64,000 bases of DNA from Lederbergia citrea (GTDB lineage Bacteria; Bacillota; Bacilli; Bacillales; Bacillaceae_C). Each line of letters starts with the position of its first letter. Position 1 is the first letter of the stretch. The notes under the pieces are model-generated. The model made no database searches. It was not told the DNA's origin and was given only the letters and a program-made list of their open reading frames with translations. Position numbers and translations under genes: made by a program. Shown one piece after another: positions 1-8,355 of the stretch. The stretch spans positions 62,001 through 126,000 of the forward strand of contig NZ_JAGYPH010000001.1 of assembly GCF_018343525.1 (NCBI RefSeq). The letters run 5' to 3'.

Positions 1-2
1 AA

Positions 3-725
3 CAAGACCATACAGAATTAATGCAGCTATTTAATGATTTTCTAAGCAGTCAAGGATTGAATGGTCGATATTATATAGAAAGCGGTTATTTAATTTTGGA
101 TTTAGAAGGAGTATCGGCACATGGCTCGGAACCTGACAAAGGTAAAAATGCCGGCTTACTTCTTGCTAATTTTTTATCAACTGTCAATCTTGACCAGTAT
201 GGGAAAGATTATGTCTGTTCAGCAGTCAAATTCTTTTTTGGAGATTCGCATGGGCGTGCACTTGGTGTACAGTATAGTGATGACATTACTGGAGCGTTAA
301 CAATCAATGTTGGGAAAATGTCTTACAATGAACAAGACGGCGGCAGATTTGGCTTGAATTTGCGCTATCCCGTAACATTTAAACTGGAAGATGGAATGAA
401 AGCAATCACAAATGTCGCGGGAAAATCAAGTTTTATGATTGCTAATTTGAATGATTCGAAACCCCATCACGTACCAGAGGATGATAAATTAATACAAATA
501 TTAAAAAGGGTATATGAAATGCAGACACATGAGAAAGCAGAACTGCTCGCAATTGGCGGCGGAACTTATGCAAGGACAATGACATCTGGAGTAGCCTTTG
601 GCGCATTATTTCCAGGGAGACCGGATGTAGCTCACCAAAAAGATGAGTATATGGAATTGGAAGATTTGTTCAGTGCAACGGCGATTTATGCTCAAGCAAT
701 ATATGAACTTGCTCGAACAAAATAA
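3..725 (+). CDS. pepV: Dipeptidase PepV, C-terminal part (cut by window start)
   Basis: The reading frame is open from base 3, so the gene starts outside the window and only the last ~240 residues are seen. The product is the C-terminal part of an M20-family (PepV/Sapep) metallodipeptidase. PepV enzymes remove N-terminal residues from di- and short peptides with two bound zinc ions. Visible family features are VSAHGSEPDKG, which carries the His of the lid/dimer-type domain, a GGGTYAR segment, and a late AHQKDEYM segment with the His and acidic residues expected near the metal site. The stop TAA at 723-725 directly abuts the leader of the D-amino acid transaminase gene. The two are probably cotranscribed, linking peptide breakdown with D-amino acid metabolism. 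The start and N-terminal metal ligands cannot be checked here. Confidence 0.9.
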   Translation, partial: QDHTELMQLFNDFLSSQGLNGRYYIESGYLILDLEGVSAHGSEPDKGKNAGLLLANFLSTVNLDQYGKDYVCSAVKFFFGDSHGRALGVQYSDDITGALTINVGKMSYNEQDGGRFGLNLRYPVTFKLEDGMKAITNVAGKSSFMIANLNDSKPHHVPEDDKLIQILKRVYEMQTHEKAELLAIGGGTYARTMTSGVAFGALFPGRPDVAHQKDEYMELEDLFSATAIYAQAIYELARTK

Positions 726-743
726 ATGAAGGGAGTGGAAGCA

Positions 744-1595
744 ATGGAAAAGGTAATTGTAAACGATCAAATCATGAATAGATCAGATGCTTCTGTTGAT
801 ATCGAGGATCGCGGCTATCAATTTGGTGATGGTGTGTATGAAGTCATTCGCGTTTATGGCGGCCAACTTTTTACTGGGGACGAACATTTAAACAGGCTTT
901 ATAGCAGTGCGGAAAAAATTAACATAGCTGTTCCTTTTCAAAAAGGAAAACTGCAAAGCATGTTAAATAAGCTCATTAAAGAAAATGACATTATCGACGG
1001 ATCCGTTTATATGCAGGTAACAAGGGGTGCTTCACCAAGAAATCATGTGTTTCCCGGGGAAGATGTTAAACCGGTTTTAACTGCTTATACGAAAGTAGTG
1101 GCAAGACCGGAAGCTTCTTTAGAGAGCGGTGTAGAAGCGATCGTTGCGGACGATATTCGCTGGCTGCGCTGTGATATTAAAAGTTTAAATTTGCTTCCGA
1201 ACTTACTGGCAAAACAGGCAGCAAAGGAACAAGGCTGTTATGAAGCTATTTTACATCGAAGCGGCACGGTAACGGAAGGTTCTGCCTCCAATGCTTATAT
1301 CGTTTCAAATGGTAAAGTAAAAACCCATCCCGCAACAAATCTAATTTTAAATGGAATTACCCGACAAGTGGTCATGGAGTTGTGCAACGACAATAACATC
1401 CCTTTTTCTGAAGAGGCATTTCAACTGGATGAATTACTTGAAGCAGAAGAAATTTTCGTCACAAGCACAACGTCTGAAGTGATGCCGATTATCCGGATTG
1501 ATGGCAAAGTCGTTGGGGACGGAAAACCAGGCCCGTTAACAAGAAAACTCCAATCTTTGTTTTTTGAAAAAATAGGCGTGGCACATACGAAATAG
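744..1595 (+). CDS. dat: D-alanine aminotransferase (D-amino acid transaminase)
   Basis: A fold-type IV PLP enzyme that interconverts D-alanine and 2-oxoglutarate with pyruvate and D-glutamate, supplying D-amino acids for peptidoglycan. From ATG 744 it is 283 residues, the usual family length. The N-terminus carries the family signature EDRGYQFGDGVYEV (about residues 21-34). The PLP lysine is K146 in CDIKSLNLLPN, and EGSASNAY forms part of the cofactor-binding loop. An earlier in-frame ATG at 726 exists, but GGGAGTGG at 731-738 sits 5 bases before ATG 744, and the protein then begins MEKVIVNDQ like known Dat proteins, so 744 is preferred. It follows pepV with no promoter visible and is closed by a strong terminator. 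Confidence 0.93.
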   Translation: MEKVIVNDQIMNRSDASVDIEDRGYQFGDGVYEVIRVYGGQLFTGDEHLNRLYSSAEKINIAVPFQKGKLQSMLNKLIKENDIIDGSVYMQVTRGASPRNHVFPGEDVKPVLTAYTKVVARPEASLESGVEAIVADDIRWLRCDIKSLNLLPNLLAKQAAKEQGCYEAILHRSGTVTEGSASNAYIVSNGKVKTHPATNLILNGITRQVVMELCNDNNIPFSEEAFQLDELLEAEEIFVTSTTSEVMPIIRIDGKVVGDGKPGPLTRKLQSLFFEKIGVAHTK

Positions 1596-1609
1596 GAAAT
1601 ATTAATAAA

Positions 1610-1645
1610 AAGTCTGCTTCATCCCGGATGAAGCAGACTTTTGTT
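1610..1645 (+). terminator. Rho-independent terminator after dat
   Basis: A perfect 14-bp stem (AAGTCTGCTTCATC pairing with GATGAAGCAGACTT) with a 3-base loop is followed by TTGTTT. It closes the pepV-dat unit. Confidence 0.9.
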
Positions 1646-1699
1646 TATTAAGCTAATTTGGTAAACTAAATATCATTAACCCCGAGGGGAGTATGAGCG

Positions 1700-2266
1700 A
1701 TGTCAACTGGCCATTACTTTTTTGCGCTATCGCTTCCGGATGAAGTGAAGGAAAGCTTGCGTGAAATAAGCAATCAGCTTCAGAAGAAATACCCTTTTAA
1801 AAATTGGGTTCATCATGAAGATTATCATATCACGCTTGCTTTTCTAGGACGCGCAGCGGAAAAACAGCTTTTAGAAGCAATTCATCGGACGAAACAGGCT
1901 TTATGTGATTTTCCGGCTTTTCCGCTTTCGGTAGGTGGTATAGGCGTATTTGGCAGTAATAAAGCTCCAAGGATTTTATGGGCGGACACAGGACATTCTG
2001 ATGCATTAAAAGAGCTTCAGCAACTTACATATGATTGCTGTACAGTTGCAGGGTTCCATCTTGAGAAGCGGCCTTTTAAGCCCCATATCACCCTTGCACG
2101 AAAATGGATGGGAGAACAATCGTTTATAAAAGATGAACTTAAGCAATATGCGGAAGAGTTTTTTCCTAATATTGAATGCCTTGCAATGGAAGCAGTCGTT
2201 TATCAAACACATCCAGAACGGATTCCTAAATATGAAAAAATAGAGTCGTTCAAGCTGCTGTCTTGA
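1700..2266 (+). CDS. thpR: RNA 2',3'-cyclic 3'-phosphodiesterase (ThpR/LigT, YtlP)
   Basis: A 2H phosphoesterase of 188 residues that opens 2',3'-cyclic phosphate ends on RNA. The two catalytic HxTL motifs are both present: H43-I-T-L46 (in DYHITLAFLG) and H129-I-T-L132 (in FKPHITLARK). Their spacing of about 85 residues is typical for the family. ATG 1700 follows a GAGGGGAG-type ribosome binding site. The gene begins a run of collinear genes (ytlP, ytlQ, ytlR) in the same order as in Bacillus subtilis. The cellular RNA substrate is not known from the sequence. Confidence 0.9.
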   Translation: MSTGHYFFALSLPDEVKESLREISNQLQKKYPFKNWVHHEDYHITLAFLGRAAEKQLLEAIHRTKQALCDFPAFPLSVGGIGVFGSNKAPRILWADTGHSDALKELQQLTYDCCTVAGFHLEKRPFKPHITLARKWMGEQSFIKDELKQYAEEFFPNIECLAMEAVVYQTHPERIPKYEKIESFKLLS

Positions 2267-2288
2267 CGTTAAAGGAAGGTCATCTTAA

Positions 2289-3233
2289 TTGGCTCAATTG
2301 ATAAAATTACAAGACTATATATCCCGTTATGAAACGGATTTGTCGCGCTATCCAACCCAGTTTGTCCGATTAAAAAAGCAGCAGTGGGAAAAAATGAAAA
2401 ATGCTTGGGAAATGGGTGTAGTTCCGGAATCAAAAGACACTTTTGAAAAAGAGAGCATTGAACAAGGATTTCTAGATAAGGTAAGAGGTTGGTTCAATAA
2501 GAAAGATGTTGAGGATCTTCAAGAAATAGAAGAAGCAGAAATTCACAATCAAAATGATGAACAAATGGATTTTTCACTCTCCCTTCAAGCTGCTGATACG
2601 GAAATGGAATTGAAACAGCAGTTCCTTGATCAGTTATTGCGGTTTCAAATGAAATGGGCGAGCTCAACTATTGCGGAAAAGTCATTCGTTGATTCAATGT
2701 ATTATTCGGATGAGAGACTGTATCACTTTATACAGCGATTTCCTGATACATTCCTGCTTTTCTATGAACCGATCTTTTTATTGAAAAAAGCACCGGTGGA
2801 ATTGGAAGTTTTACTACTGACACCAACTGAAATCTGGTGTCTTGCTTTTTTGGAAAGCGAGGAAAATGCCGCATATATCGGTTCAACCGATCATTTTTGG
2901 TTGAAAAGGTCCAATGATCAAGACAGTAAAGTATTAAATCCGGCGTTGTCCGCAGGACGAATGGAAAAAATTGTGAACCAACTTTTTCGATTATATGAAG
3001 TCGAGCTTCCGATCCGAAAAGCGATTATTTCTAGAAATGGCTATATTGATTATCCCGAAGTTCCTGGTGAATTATTATTACTTGATAAGCGGACGTATCA
3101 GGAATGGTTCCATAAAGTGAGGGGCTCTAGTTCGCCATTAAAAATGATGCAATTACGAGCAGCTAAAGCGCTGTTAGACTATTGTCAGACGTCTTCCTAT
3201 CGGCGTACTGAATGGAATCCGGAAAATGAATAA
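2289..3233 (+). CDS. ytlQ: YtlQ-like protein with a NERD-like core
   Basis: A 314-residue protein starting at TTG 2289, with AAGGAAGG at about 2273-2280 serving as ribosome binding site. It matches the position and general character of YtlQ. An N-terminal basic, aromatic-rich segment is followed by an acidic linker (about residues 75-110). The C-terminal half (about 160-290) has the alternating pattern of a nuclease-related (NERD) fold: ELEVLLLTPTEIWCLAF, then LNPALSAGRM, then an AIISRNGYIDYPE strand. The usual Lys of a NERD active site (EVK) is replaced by LESEE, so nuclease activity is doubtful. It overlaps the next gene by 8 bases, implying translational coupling. Function is unknown. Confidence 0.75.
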   Translation: MAQLIKLQDYISRYETDLSRYPTQFVRLKKQQWEKMKNAWEMGVVPESKDTFEKESIEQGFLDKVRGWFNKKDVEDLQEIEEAEIHNQNDEQMDFSLSLQAADTEMELKQQFLDQLLRFQMKWASSTIAEKSFVDSMYYSDERLYHFIQRFPDTFLLFYEPIFLLKKAPVELEVLLLTPTEIWCLAFLESEENAAYIGSTDHFWLKRSNDQDSKVLNPALSAGRMEKIVNQLFRLYEVELPIRKAIISRNGYIDYPEVPGELLLLDKRTYQEWFHKVRGSSSPLKMMQLRAAKALLDYCQTSSYRRTEWNPENE

Positions 3234-4191
3234 ACCATTAGAGCGGCACAAGCTCGTCTTCATTGTGAATCCGGCAGCGAAAAATGGATACTGTCTGAAA
3301 ATATGGAAGCGACTTGAAAAGAAGTTATCGGATGTTCAATATGAAGTTTATTTTACCGAAAAAGAAGCCGATGGGGTTGAACTTGCGACAAACACAGCAA
3401 ATGATGCTGTCTCTTCCGTGCTCATCGTTGCAGTTGGGGGAGACGGAACCATTCATGAAGTCATCAATGGTGTGATTGATTTCCCTCACGTTACTATTGG
3501 ATACATACCAGCTGGTTCCGGTAATGATTTCGCAAGAGGCTTTAGATTACCGGCAAATCCAGAAAAATGTATTGAATTTATCCTCAAGTGGATTGATTCT
3601 TCAGGAGTCGATTACGATGCCGGTTTTTACGAACTGGGCAATGGTCAATGCGGTTATTTTGTGAATAGTATTGGAGCAGGATTTGATGCTGTCATTACAA
3701 AGAAAGCAAATAGATCCGAGTTAAAAAAATGGCTGAATGTTTTTTCACTTGGAAAATTGATTTATGCTTTTTATTTAGTCACCGAAATTTTTCGATATCG
3801 CCCAAGTACACTTGAAATTTTTGTAGATGGGAAGACCAAGGTGTATAATAAAACTTGGTTTGTGACCATATCCAATCAGCCTTATTATGGAGGTGGAATG
3901 CAAATTGCTCCTCTGGCTGATCCGAAGGATGAAAAATTAAATGTAGTAGTCGTTCATGAATTATCGAGATTAAAACTTCTCTTCTTGTTTATTAGTGTTT
4001 TTTGGGGTGGACATCTAAAAAATAAAGAAGTAGATTCATATAAAGGGAAAGAAATCACAGTACGTTTCTATGATTCTAAACCGATTCATGCAGATGGCGA
4101 AAATATTGGTGAAACGCCGATCCACATTCGGGTTTGTCCAAAAAGTTGGAGACTTATCCAAAATCCGGACAAATTACCTCCTAAAAAGTAA
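3226..4191 (+). CDS. ytlR: Diacylglycerol/lipid kinase family protein (YtlR)
   Basis: A 321-residue DAGK-catalytic-domain protein (DgkB/YegS type) that would phosphorylate a lipid such as diacylglycerol at the inner membrane face. Family motifs are visible: NPAAKNG (15-21), the nucleotide-binding GGDGT (71-75) and GSGNDFAR (97-104). A C-terminal beta-rich domain ends near DGENIGETP. ATG 3226 lies inside the end of ytlQ (8-base overlap). YtlR paralogues in Bacillus have not all been shown to act on diacylglycerol, so the exact substrate is inferred. Confidence 0.85.
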   Translation: MNKPLERHKLVFIVNPAAKNGYCLKIWKRLEKKLSDVQYEVYFTEKEADGVELATNTANDAVSSVLIVAVGGDGTIHEVINGVIDFPHVTIGYIPAGSGNDFARGFRLPANPEKCIEFILKWIDSSGVDYDAGFYELGNGQCGYFVNSIGAGFDAVITKKANRSELKKWLNVFSLGKLIYAFYLVTEIFRYRPSTLEIFVDGKTKVYNKTWFVTISNQPYYGGGMQIAPLADPKDEKLNVVVVHELSRLKLLFLFISVFWGGHLKNKEVDSYKGKEITVRFYDSKPIHADGENIGETPIHIRVCPKSWRLIQNPDKLPPKK

Positions 4192-4230
4192 TAGATAGTG
4201 AAATGTTTTTAGGAAAATAGCAAAACATGC

Positions 4231-4260
4231 TTGACGAAAAAAGTCGATTAGCGCTAAAAT
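4231..4260 (+). promoter_or_regulatory. Sigma-A-type promoter in the ytlR-ytmP gap
   Basis: TTGACG (4231-4236), an 18-base spacer and TAAAAT (4255-4260) make a good sigma-A promoter. Its start point would be near 4267, only a few bases before a hairpin with a U-tract. Confidence 0.6.
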
Positions 4261-4271
4261 TTAACATAGGG

Positions 4272-4318
4272 ATGGCTATTGTGGTCGGATTGTTTCAATA
4301 GCTGTCTTTTTTCTTTTT
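4272..4318 (+). terminator. Hairpin with U-tract just after the promoter
   Basis: A 10-bp stem (ATGGCTATTG with CAATAGCTGT, two wobble pairs), a 14-base loop and a 13-base pyrimidine run (CTTTTTTCTTTTT). It may end transcripts started at the 4231 promoter after about 50 nt, as an attenuator for ytmP or a very short RNA. Confidence 0.65.
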
Positions 4319-4366
4319 AATAGGAACTATAAAGTCGCAAACTTGTGGATTACTTTGGACAGAGAT

Positions 4367-4395
4367 TGTCTCCGTCCAGCTCCAGCGCTTATGTT
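4367..4395 (+). repeat. Partial CCAGCTCCAGCGC dispersed repeat
   Basis: CCGTCCAGCTCCAGCGCTT lies between ytlR and ytmP. The same core is found at about 6331 (CGTCCAACTCCAGCGCC) and, inverted, at about 35826-35876. It looks like a truncated copy of a small dispersed element. Confidence 0.5.
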
Positions 4396-4449
4396 CTTTC
4401 AGATAAAGATGATTCGGGGGACGATCTCCGTTGACATAATTGAAGGTGA

Positions 4450-5229
4450 ATGACGGTGGAACATTTATTTGGGCAGGATTGGGAGATCATTTCTGCTGGT
4501 GGTGCAACAGGAGAAGCTTTTTTTGCAACGAACGAGAACCAAAGGTTGTTTCTTAAGCGTAATTCCTCCCCTTTTCTAGCAGTATTATCTGCAGAAGGAA
4601 TAGTCCCCAAATTAATATGGACAAAAAGAATGGAAAATGGCGATGTGATCACTGCGCAACAGTGTTTAAACGGCAGAGAATTTGAGCCAAAGGAAATGGC
4701 TCAGGACCGTGCCGCTAAATTGTTAAAAAAAATTCACGAATCGCGTCCGCTTTTAACAATGCTAGAGCGTTTGGGGAAAACTCCGTATGGATCCTCTCAA
4801 ATGTTATTAGAGGTGGAATCTACTTTAGATGAAGCTTTACTTACTTTGAAAGCTGTCAAAACATCGCTCTCTTTTTTAAAAAGAGAAGGTTCAAATATAC
4901 AATGTAAAGAATGGGCAGTTTGTCATGGAGATGTAAACCATAATAATTGGCTACTTTCCGATACAGATGAACTGTATTTAATCGATTGGGATGGTGCGAT
5001 GATTGCCGATCCTGCCCTTGATCTTGGACTACTGCTATATTGGTATATCCCTAGAGAGAATTGGTCTATGTGGCTGAAGCAATACGGTGCTAAATTAACG
5101 CCAGAACTTGAATTGCGAATGAAATGGTATACAATTGCCCACACGCTACTTTCAGTCCAATGGCATAAAAACAAGAACAGGATCAAAGAAATGGATCATT
5201 GGCTCAATTATTTAACAACTTTAAATTGA
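4450..5229 (+). CDS. ytmP: YtmP phosphotransferase-family (APH/choline kinase-like) protein
   Basis: A 259-residue small-molecule kinase-fold protein. It has the Brenner motif CHGDVNHNN (about 158-166) and the metal-binding IDWDGA (about 178-183), as in aminoglycoside and choline kinases. An N-terminal glycine loop AGGATGEAFF (about 16-25) and the lysine-containing LFLKRNSSP complete the ATP site. The match to YtmP of Bacillus subtilis is strong in position and remembered sequence. The substrate is unknown. Start: ATG 4450 is given, but GTG 4456 is better spaced from AAGG at 4443-4446 and would remove two residues. The downstream neighbours ytzH and trmB are conserved. Confidence 0.85.
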   Translation: MTVEHLFGQDWEIISAGGATGEAFFATNENQRLFLKRNSSPFLAVLSAEGIVPKLIWTKRMENGDVITAQQCLNGREFEPKEMAQDRAAKLLKKIHESRPLLTMLERLGKTPYGSSQMLLEVESTLDEALLTLKAVKTSLSFLKREGSNIQCKEWAVCHGDVNHNNWLLSDTDELYLIDWDGAMIADPALDLGLLLYWYIPRENWSMWLKQYGAKLTPELELRMKWYTIAHTLLSVQWHKNKNRIKEMDHWLNYLTTLN

Positions 5230-5502
5230 ATAGTTATTAATTTGGCCAACCCACTGGGATAACTCTTCCTGGTGGGCGTTTATATGGTTGTCGAGATCTG
5301 CCGTATTTTTTCCAGTTTGGCAATAGGCGTAAATATTTTCAAGCAATGGCTGCATTTCAGGTGCAACCGATTGGTTCACAAGAAGTGATTTTACGAGCCG
5401 GCCTAATTGTTCACATTCGGAAACAGATCCACAGCAGTCTTCAAGATGATTAACTAAAATATCTTGCAATAAATGAACTTGGTCATGGTGGCTAAGTGGC
5501 AT
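5221..5502 (-). CDS. ytzH: YtzH-like protein
   Basis: A 93-residue helical soluble protein on the minus strand between ytmP and trmB, the conserved place of YtzH. It has no membrane segment and no catalytic motif. It contains a CC pair and a third Cys within LEDCCGSVSECEQL, and the N-terminus MPLSHHDQVHLL is His-rich. The ribosome binding site is AGGAAGG upstream of ATG 5502. Its last codons overlap the 3' end of ytmP by 9 bases on the opposite strand. Function is unknown. Confidence 0.8.
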   Translation of the reverse strand: MPLSHHDQVHLLQDILVNHLEDCCGSVSECEQLGRLVKSLLVNQSVAPEMQPLLENIYAYCQTGKNTADLDNHINAHQEELSQWVGQINNYSI

Positions 5503-5600
5503 ATGGAATCCTTCCTTTCAACTCTAAATTAGAATCCTTGCTAGTTTACGCAGTTCATTTAGCATTATTCATGTAAAAAAAGTAATGAGGTGTATCATAC

Positions 5601-6260
5601 ATGCGTTTAAGACATAAGCCTTGGGCAAAAGAAAAAATTGAAGAACATCCACAATATGTCATTCCAAATCCGGAATATTATCATGGACGTTGGAATGAAT
5701 TATTTGAAAATAATAACCCGGTTCACATTGAAGTAGGAACGGGGAAAGGTCGGTTTGTGACTGAAATGGCCCGGGCTAATCCGGATGTGAATTATATCGG
5801 AATTGAACTTCAGGAAAGCGTCATTGTTTCGGCATTGGATCGATTAATTGAAGCGGAACTGTCGAATGTAAAGTTACTCCATACGAATGGAGAAGATTTA
5901 CGCACGTTTTTTGCAAAAGGGGATGTGGACCGAGTTTACTTGAACTTTTCCGATCCTTGGCCAAAAAAACGACATGAAAAGCGGCGTCTAACATTCGAAT
6001 CATTTTTGAAATTGTACGAAGACGTGCTCGTGGATGAAGGTGAAATCCATTTTAAAACAGATAACCGAGGATTGTTTGAATATTCCCTTGGAAGTTTTTC
6101 ACGTTACGGAATGTTATTGCAATATGTTAGTCTTGATTTGCACAACAGCGAATTTGCTGGCAATATCATGACAGAGTATGAGGAGAAATTCTCCGCTAAG
6201 GGTCAGCCGATTTATCGCTGTGAAGTAAAATATCAAAGTATGGTAACCGCTGATGTGTAA
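5601..6260 (+). CDS. trmB: tRNA (guanine-N7-)-methyltransferase
   Basis: TrmB methylates G46 in the variable loop of tRNAs using S-adenosylmethionine. The 219 residues show the SAM-binding EVGTGKG (44-50), the acidic end of strand 2 in YIGIELQES (65-73), and the TrmB signature [15 protein letters not shown] (116-130). The TDNRGLFEY segment near residue 153 contacts tRNA in the family. ATG 5601 is preceded by GAGGTG. Length and motifs are canonical, and the gene is followed at once by its own terminator. Confidence 0.96.
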   Translation: MRLRHKPWAKEKIEEHPQYVIPNPEYYHGRWNELFENNNPVHIEVGTGKGRFVTEMARANPDVNYIGIELQESVIVSALDRLIEAELSNVKLLHTNGEDLRTFFAKGDVDRVYLNFSDPWPKKRHEKRRLTFESFLKLYEDVLVDEGEIHFKTDNRGLFEYSLGSFSRYGMLLQYVSLDLHNSEFAGNIMTEYEEKFSAKGQPIYRCEVKYQSMVTADV

Positions 6261-6274
6261 TCAGCGGTTTTTTG
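6245..6274 (+). terminator. Terminator overlapping the trmB stop
   Basis: The 10-bp stem AACCGCTGAT / ATCAGCGGTT has a 5-base loop and a TTTTT tail. Its left arm lies inside the last codons of trmB. Confidence 0.9.
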
Positions 6275-6330
6275 GTGTTAAGGAAATTATCAAATAATAC
6301 TGTGTGGATAGGTTCCAAGAAAGTGAGTCA

Positions 6331-6452
6331 TCGTCCAACTCCAGCGCCTAGCCCCTCGAGGTCAAATAACCTGAGCCAATTAAAGTCAAGACCTGACTTT
6401 TCTTGTCTCAGAACATTTGCTTGTCGGTGCTAATCAAGGCGCTTGCGCTTTT
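6331..6452 (+). repeat. Dispersed GC-rich repeat (CCAACTCCAGCGCCTAG ... AAGGCGCTTGCGC)
   Basis: This trmB-ytnP intergenic element begins CGTCCAACTCCAGCGCC and ends AAGGCGCTTGCGCTTTT. The AGCGCC and GGCGCT ends can pair, so the whole element may fold. The same left half is seen at about 4371 and, inverted, at about 35826-35876. A possible remnant of the right half (CTCAAGGCGCTTGC) lies at about 25508-25521. No coding potential. Confidence 0.6.
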
Positions 6453-6512
6453 GTACGTGTGTAGAAATGGCAACAATGTTACAATATTCTAAAAAGCAGG
6501 GAGGTTGAGAAA

Positions 6513-7373
6513 TTGGAGACATTTAAACTTGGGGAAATTACTTTAACATGGCTAAACGGCGGAGATACGTTCATGGATGGGGGGGCGATGTTTGGAGTCG
6601 TACCAAGGCCATTATGGACGAGGAAATATCCAGTCAACGATAAAAACCAAATAGAACTTCGCACAGATCCGATTTTTTTACAACTGAATGGCAAAAACAT
6701 TTTAATAGAATCCGGCCTGGGGAAGGGGAAACTGACGGAGAAGCAAATCCGGAATTATGGGGTAACGGAAGAATCTAAGATTGAAGAATCATTGGCTGAG
6801 CTGGAATTGAAACCTGAAGACATTGATATTATTTGTATGACGCACCTTCATTTTGATCACGCGGGTGGTTTGACAAAGCGTGATGGGGAAGGATATGCTT
6901 CTGTTTTCCCAAATGCAGTTATTTATGCTTCGGAAATCGAATGGAATGAAATGCGAAATCCAAATATTCGTTCACGGAATACATATTGGAAAGAAAATTG
7001 GGAGCCGATCGCAGATCAGGTGCGGACATTTACAGGTGAACAAGAATTTGAGAACTCAATCAAAATGATTCATACAGGCGGGCATAGCGATGGCCACTGC
7101 ATCATCACAATTGAGAGTGGCGGTGAGCGGCTTGTACATATGGGGGATTTAATGCCTACACATGCCCATCAAAACATATTATGGGTGTTAGCTTATGATG
7201 ATTATCCAATGGATTCAATCCGTGCAAAACAGGAATGGATACCCGCTGCAATAGAAGCTGGAAATTGGTTTACCTTTTACCATGATGGTCATTACCGTGC
7301 GTTAAAGTGGGATCGGGACGGAAATATTGTTGATTCGGTTAAGCGAGTGAGACCGGAAGATAAAATGTCGTGA
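6513..7373 (+). CDS. ytnP: MBL-fold metallohydrolase, YtnP-type lactonase
   Basis: A 286-residue metallo-beta-lactamase-fold enzyme with the metal site T-HLHFDH (111-116). Later ligands are seen in HTGGHSDGH (about 184-192) and GDLMPTHAH. YtnP in Bacillus subtilis is reported as a lactone hydrolase able to degrade N-acyl homoserine lactones and interfere with Streptomyces signalling. Substrate here is inferred from the family. The start is TTG 6513, with GGGAGG at 6500-6505 at good spacing; no upstream ATG in frame is better placed. It is transcribed alone and ends at a bidirectional terminator shared with ytzB. Confidence 0.85.
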   Translation: METFKLGEITLTWLNGGDTFMDGGAMFGVVPRPLWTRKYPVNDKNQIELRTDPIFLQLNGKNILIESGLGKGKLTEKQIRNYGVTEESKIEESLAELELKPEDIDIICMTHLHFDHAGGLTKRDGEGYASVFPNAVIYASEIEWNEMRNPNIRSRNTYWKENWEPIADQVRTFTGEQEFENSIKMIHTGGHSDGHCIITIESGGERLVHMGDLMPTHAHQNILWVLAYDDYPMDSIRAKQEWIPAAIEAGNWFTFYHDGHYRALKWDRDGNIVDSVKRVRPEDKMS

Positions 7374-7440
7374 TGGCTAATAAAGATGCCGTAACGGCCC
7401 ATAAACTCTGTCCAACGGGCGATAAAGACGTCGGAATTCA

Positions 7441-7470
7441 AAAAAACAGGCATTTTCTGCCTGTTTTTTG
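7441..7470. terminator. Bidirectional terminator between ytnP and ytzB
   Basis: AAAAAACAGGCA pairs with TGCCTGTTTTTT around a short loop. A-tract and T-tract on either side let it serve ytnP (+) and ytzB (-). Confidence 0.9.
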
Positions 7471-7484
7471 ATATATTTTATTTC

Positions 7485-7805
7485 TTACAATGGATACACA
7501 TCAAGCACACTGCCTGTATAGGCATCCGCAATGAATTCGAATTGCTGGCTTTCTCCGTTTTGATTCCTTGTAATGCCACCGCGGTATACTTTCGTCTTAA
7601 TCGCGTATTTCTGATAATCTTCAGGTCTCATTTGCATCCAAGAGCCATCAATACTACCTTCTTTTTTAAAAGCTCGTTTTACATCGGCAAGTACTTTTTC
7701 CCCTGTCAAAGGCATTTTTTGATTCAGTTTTGTGCTAAGGCAATAACCACTAATTAAACCTGCAGTCGCTCCGGCAATAAATGTTTTCCAGTTCAAATCT
7801 TGCAC
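7485..7805 (-). CDS. ytzB: YtzB-like PepSY-domain protein
   Basis: A 106-residue protein with a weakly hydrophobic N-terminus (about residues 9-24, FIAGATAGLISGYCL) that may be a membrane anchor. It is followed by a PepSY-like unit from GEKVLADVKRAF to the C-terminal AYTGSVLDVYPL. PepSY domains are thought to modulate peptidases or other extracytoplasmic proteins. Position next to ytnP matches YtzB. ATG 7805 follows GGAGG on the minus strand. No catalytic residues are evident. Confidence 0.8.
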   Translation of the reverse strand: MQDLNWKTFIAGATAGLISGYCLSTKLNQKMPLTGEKVLADVKRAFKKEGSIDGSWMQMRPEDYQKYAIKTKVYRGGITRNQNGESQQFEFIADAYTGSVLDVYPL

Positions 7806-7968
7806 CTCCGAGGTTGTTAAGTAGTTTCAGTATACAAGAACTGAAACTTTTCTTCGACTTTAATCTGACTTTTACATATAAATTTGAATCTAATAGGTTT
7901 TTTGCCATTTCAATCTATTATCTTTCAACATATTCATGGTAATAAAACAGTTTTTAGGAGGTGTTGGT

Positions 7969-8256
7969 ATGGATAGAAGAATGCCAAGAAAGCGACAAAA
8001 ACCCCTATCTTTCTGCGTTTTTCCGGAGTATAGATGGTGCGGTCCCGGATGTAGCGGACCAGGTGCACCTATTAATGATGTGGATGCCTGCTGCTATAGA
8101 CATGACCGCTGCTACAGCAGTGGAAGGCAACATTGCCAATGTGATCATGAACTTATCAATTGTCTACAATCCAAGATGAACCCTCATACCGTTAAAGGTC
8201 GGCAGGCAGCTCTCATGTATCGTGTGATGAAATTTAAAACAACATTTTGTTACTAA
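7969..8256 (+). CDS. Small phospholipase A2-like Cys-rich protein
   Basis: A 95-residue protein that resembles the core of secreted phospholipase A2. It has a calcium-loop-like WCGPGCSGPG (about 23-32) and a catalytic-type segment DACCYRHDRCY (39-49) containing the H45-D46 dyad, plus a later Asp in CQCDHEL (about 57-62). About ten cysteines suggest disulfides, yet no signal peptide is visible; the N-terminus is basic (MDRRMPRKRQK). In related bacilli such proteins are annotated as PLA2 or parvovirus VP1-like. AGGAGGTG at 7956-7963 fixes the start at ATG 7969; the in-frame start at 7936 is rejected. It stands alone between ytzB and ytoP. Enzymatic activity and location are inferred. Confidence 0.8.
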   Translation: MDRRMPRKRQKPLSFCVFPEYRWCGPGCSGPGAPINDVDACCYRHDRCYSSGRQHCQCDHELINCLQSKMNPHTVKGRQAALMYRVMKFKTTFCY

Positions 8257-8355
8257 TCAATTTTAATAAAATCGCATTTGTGGCAAGCCGGTTGAAAGTT
8301 CTGTAAAATATGAAGTATCCCATTTATTATTTTTGTAAAACAAAGGAGCACTCAG

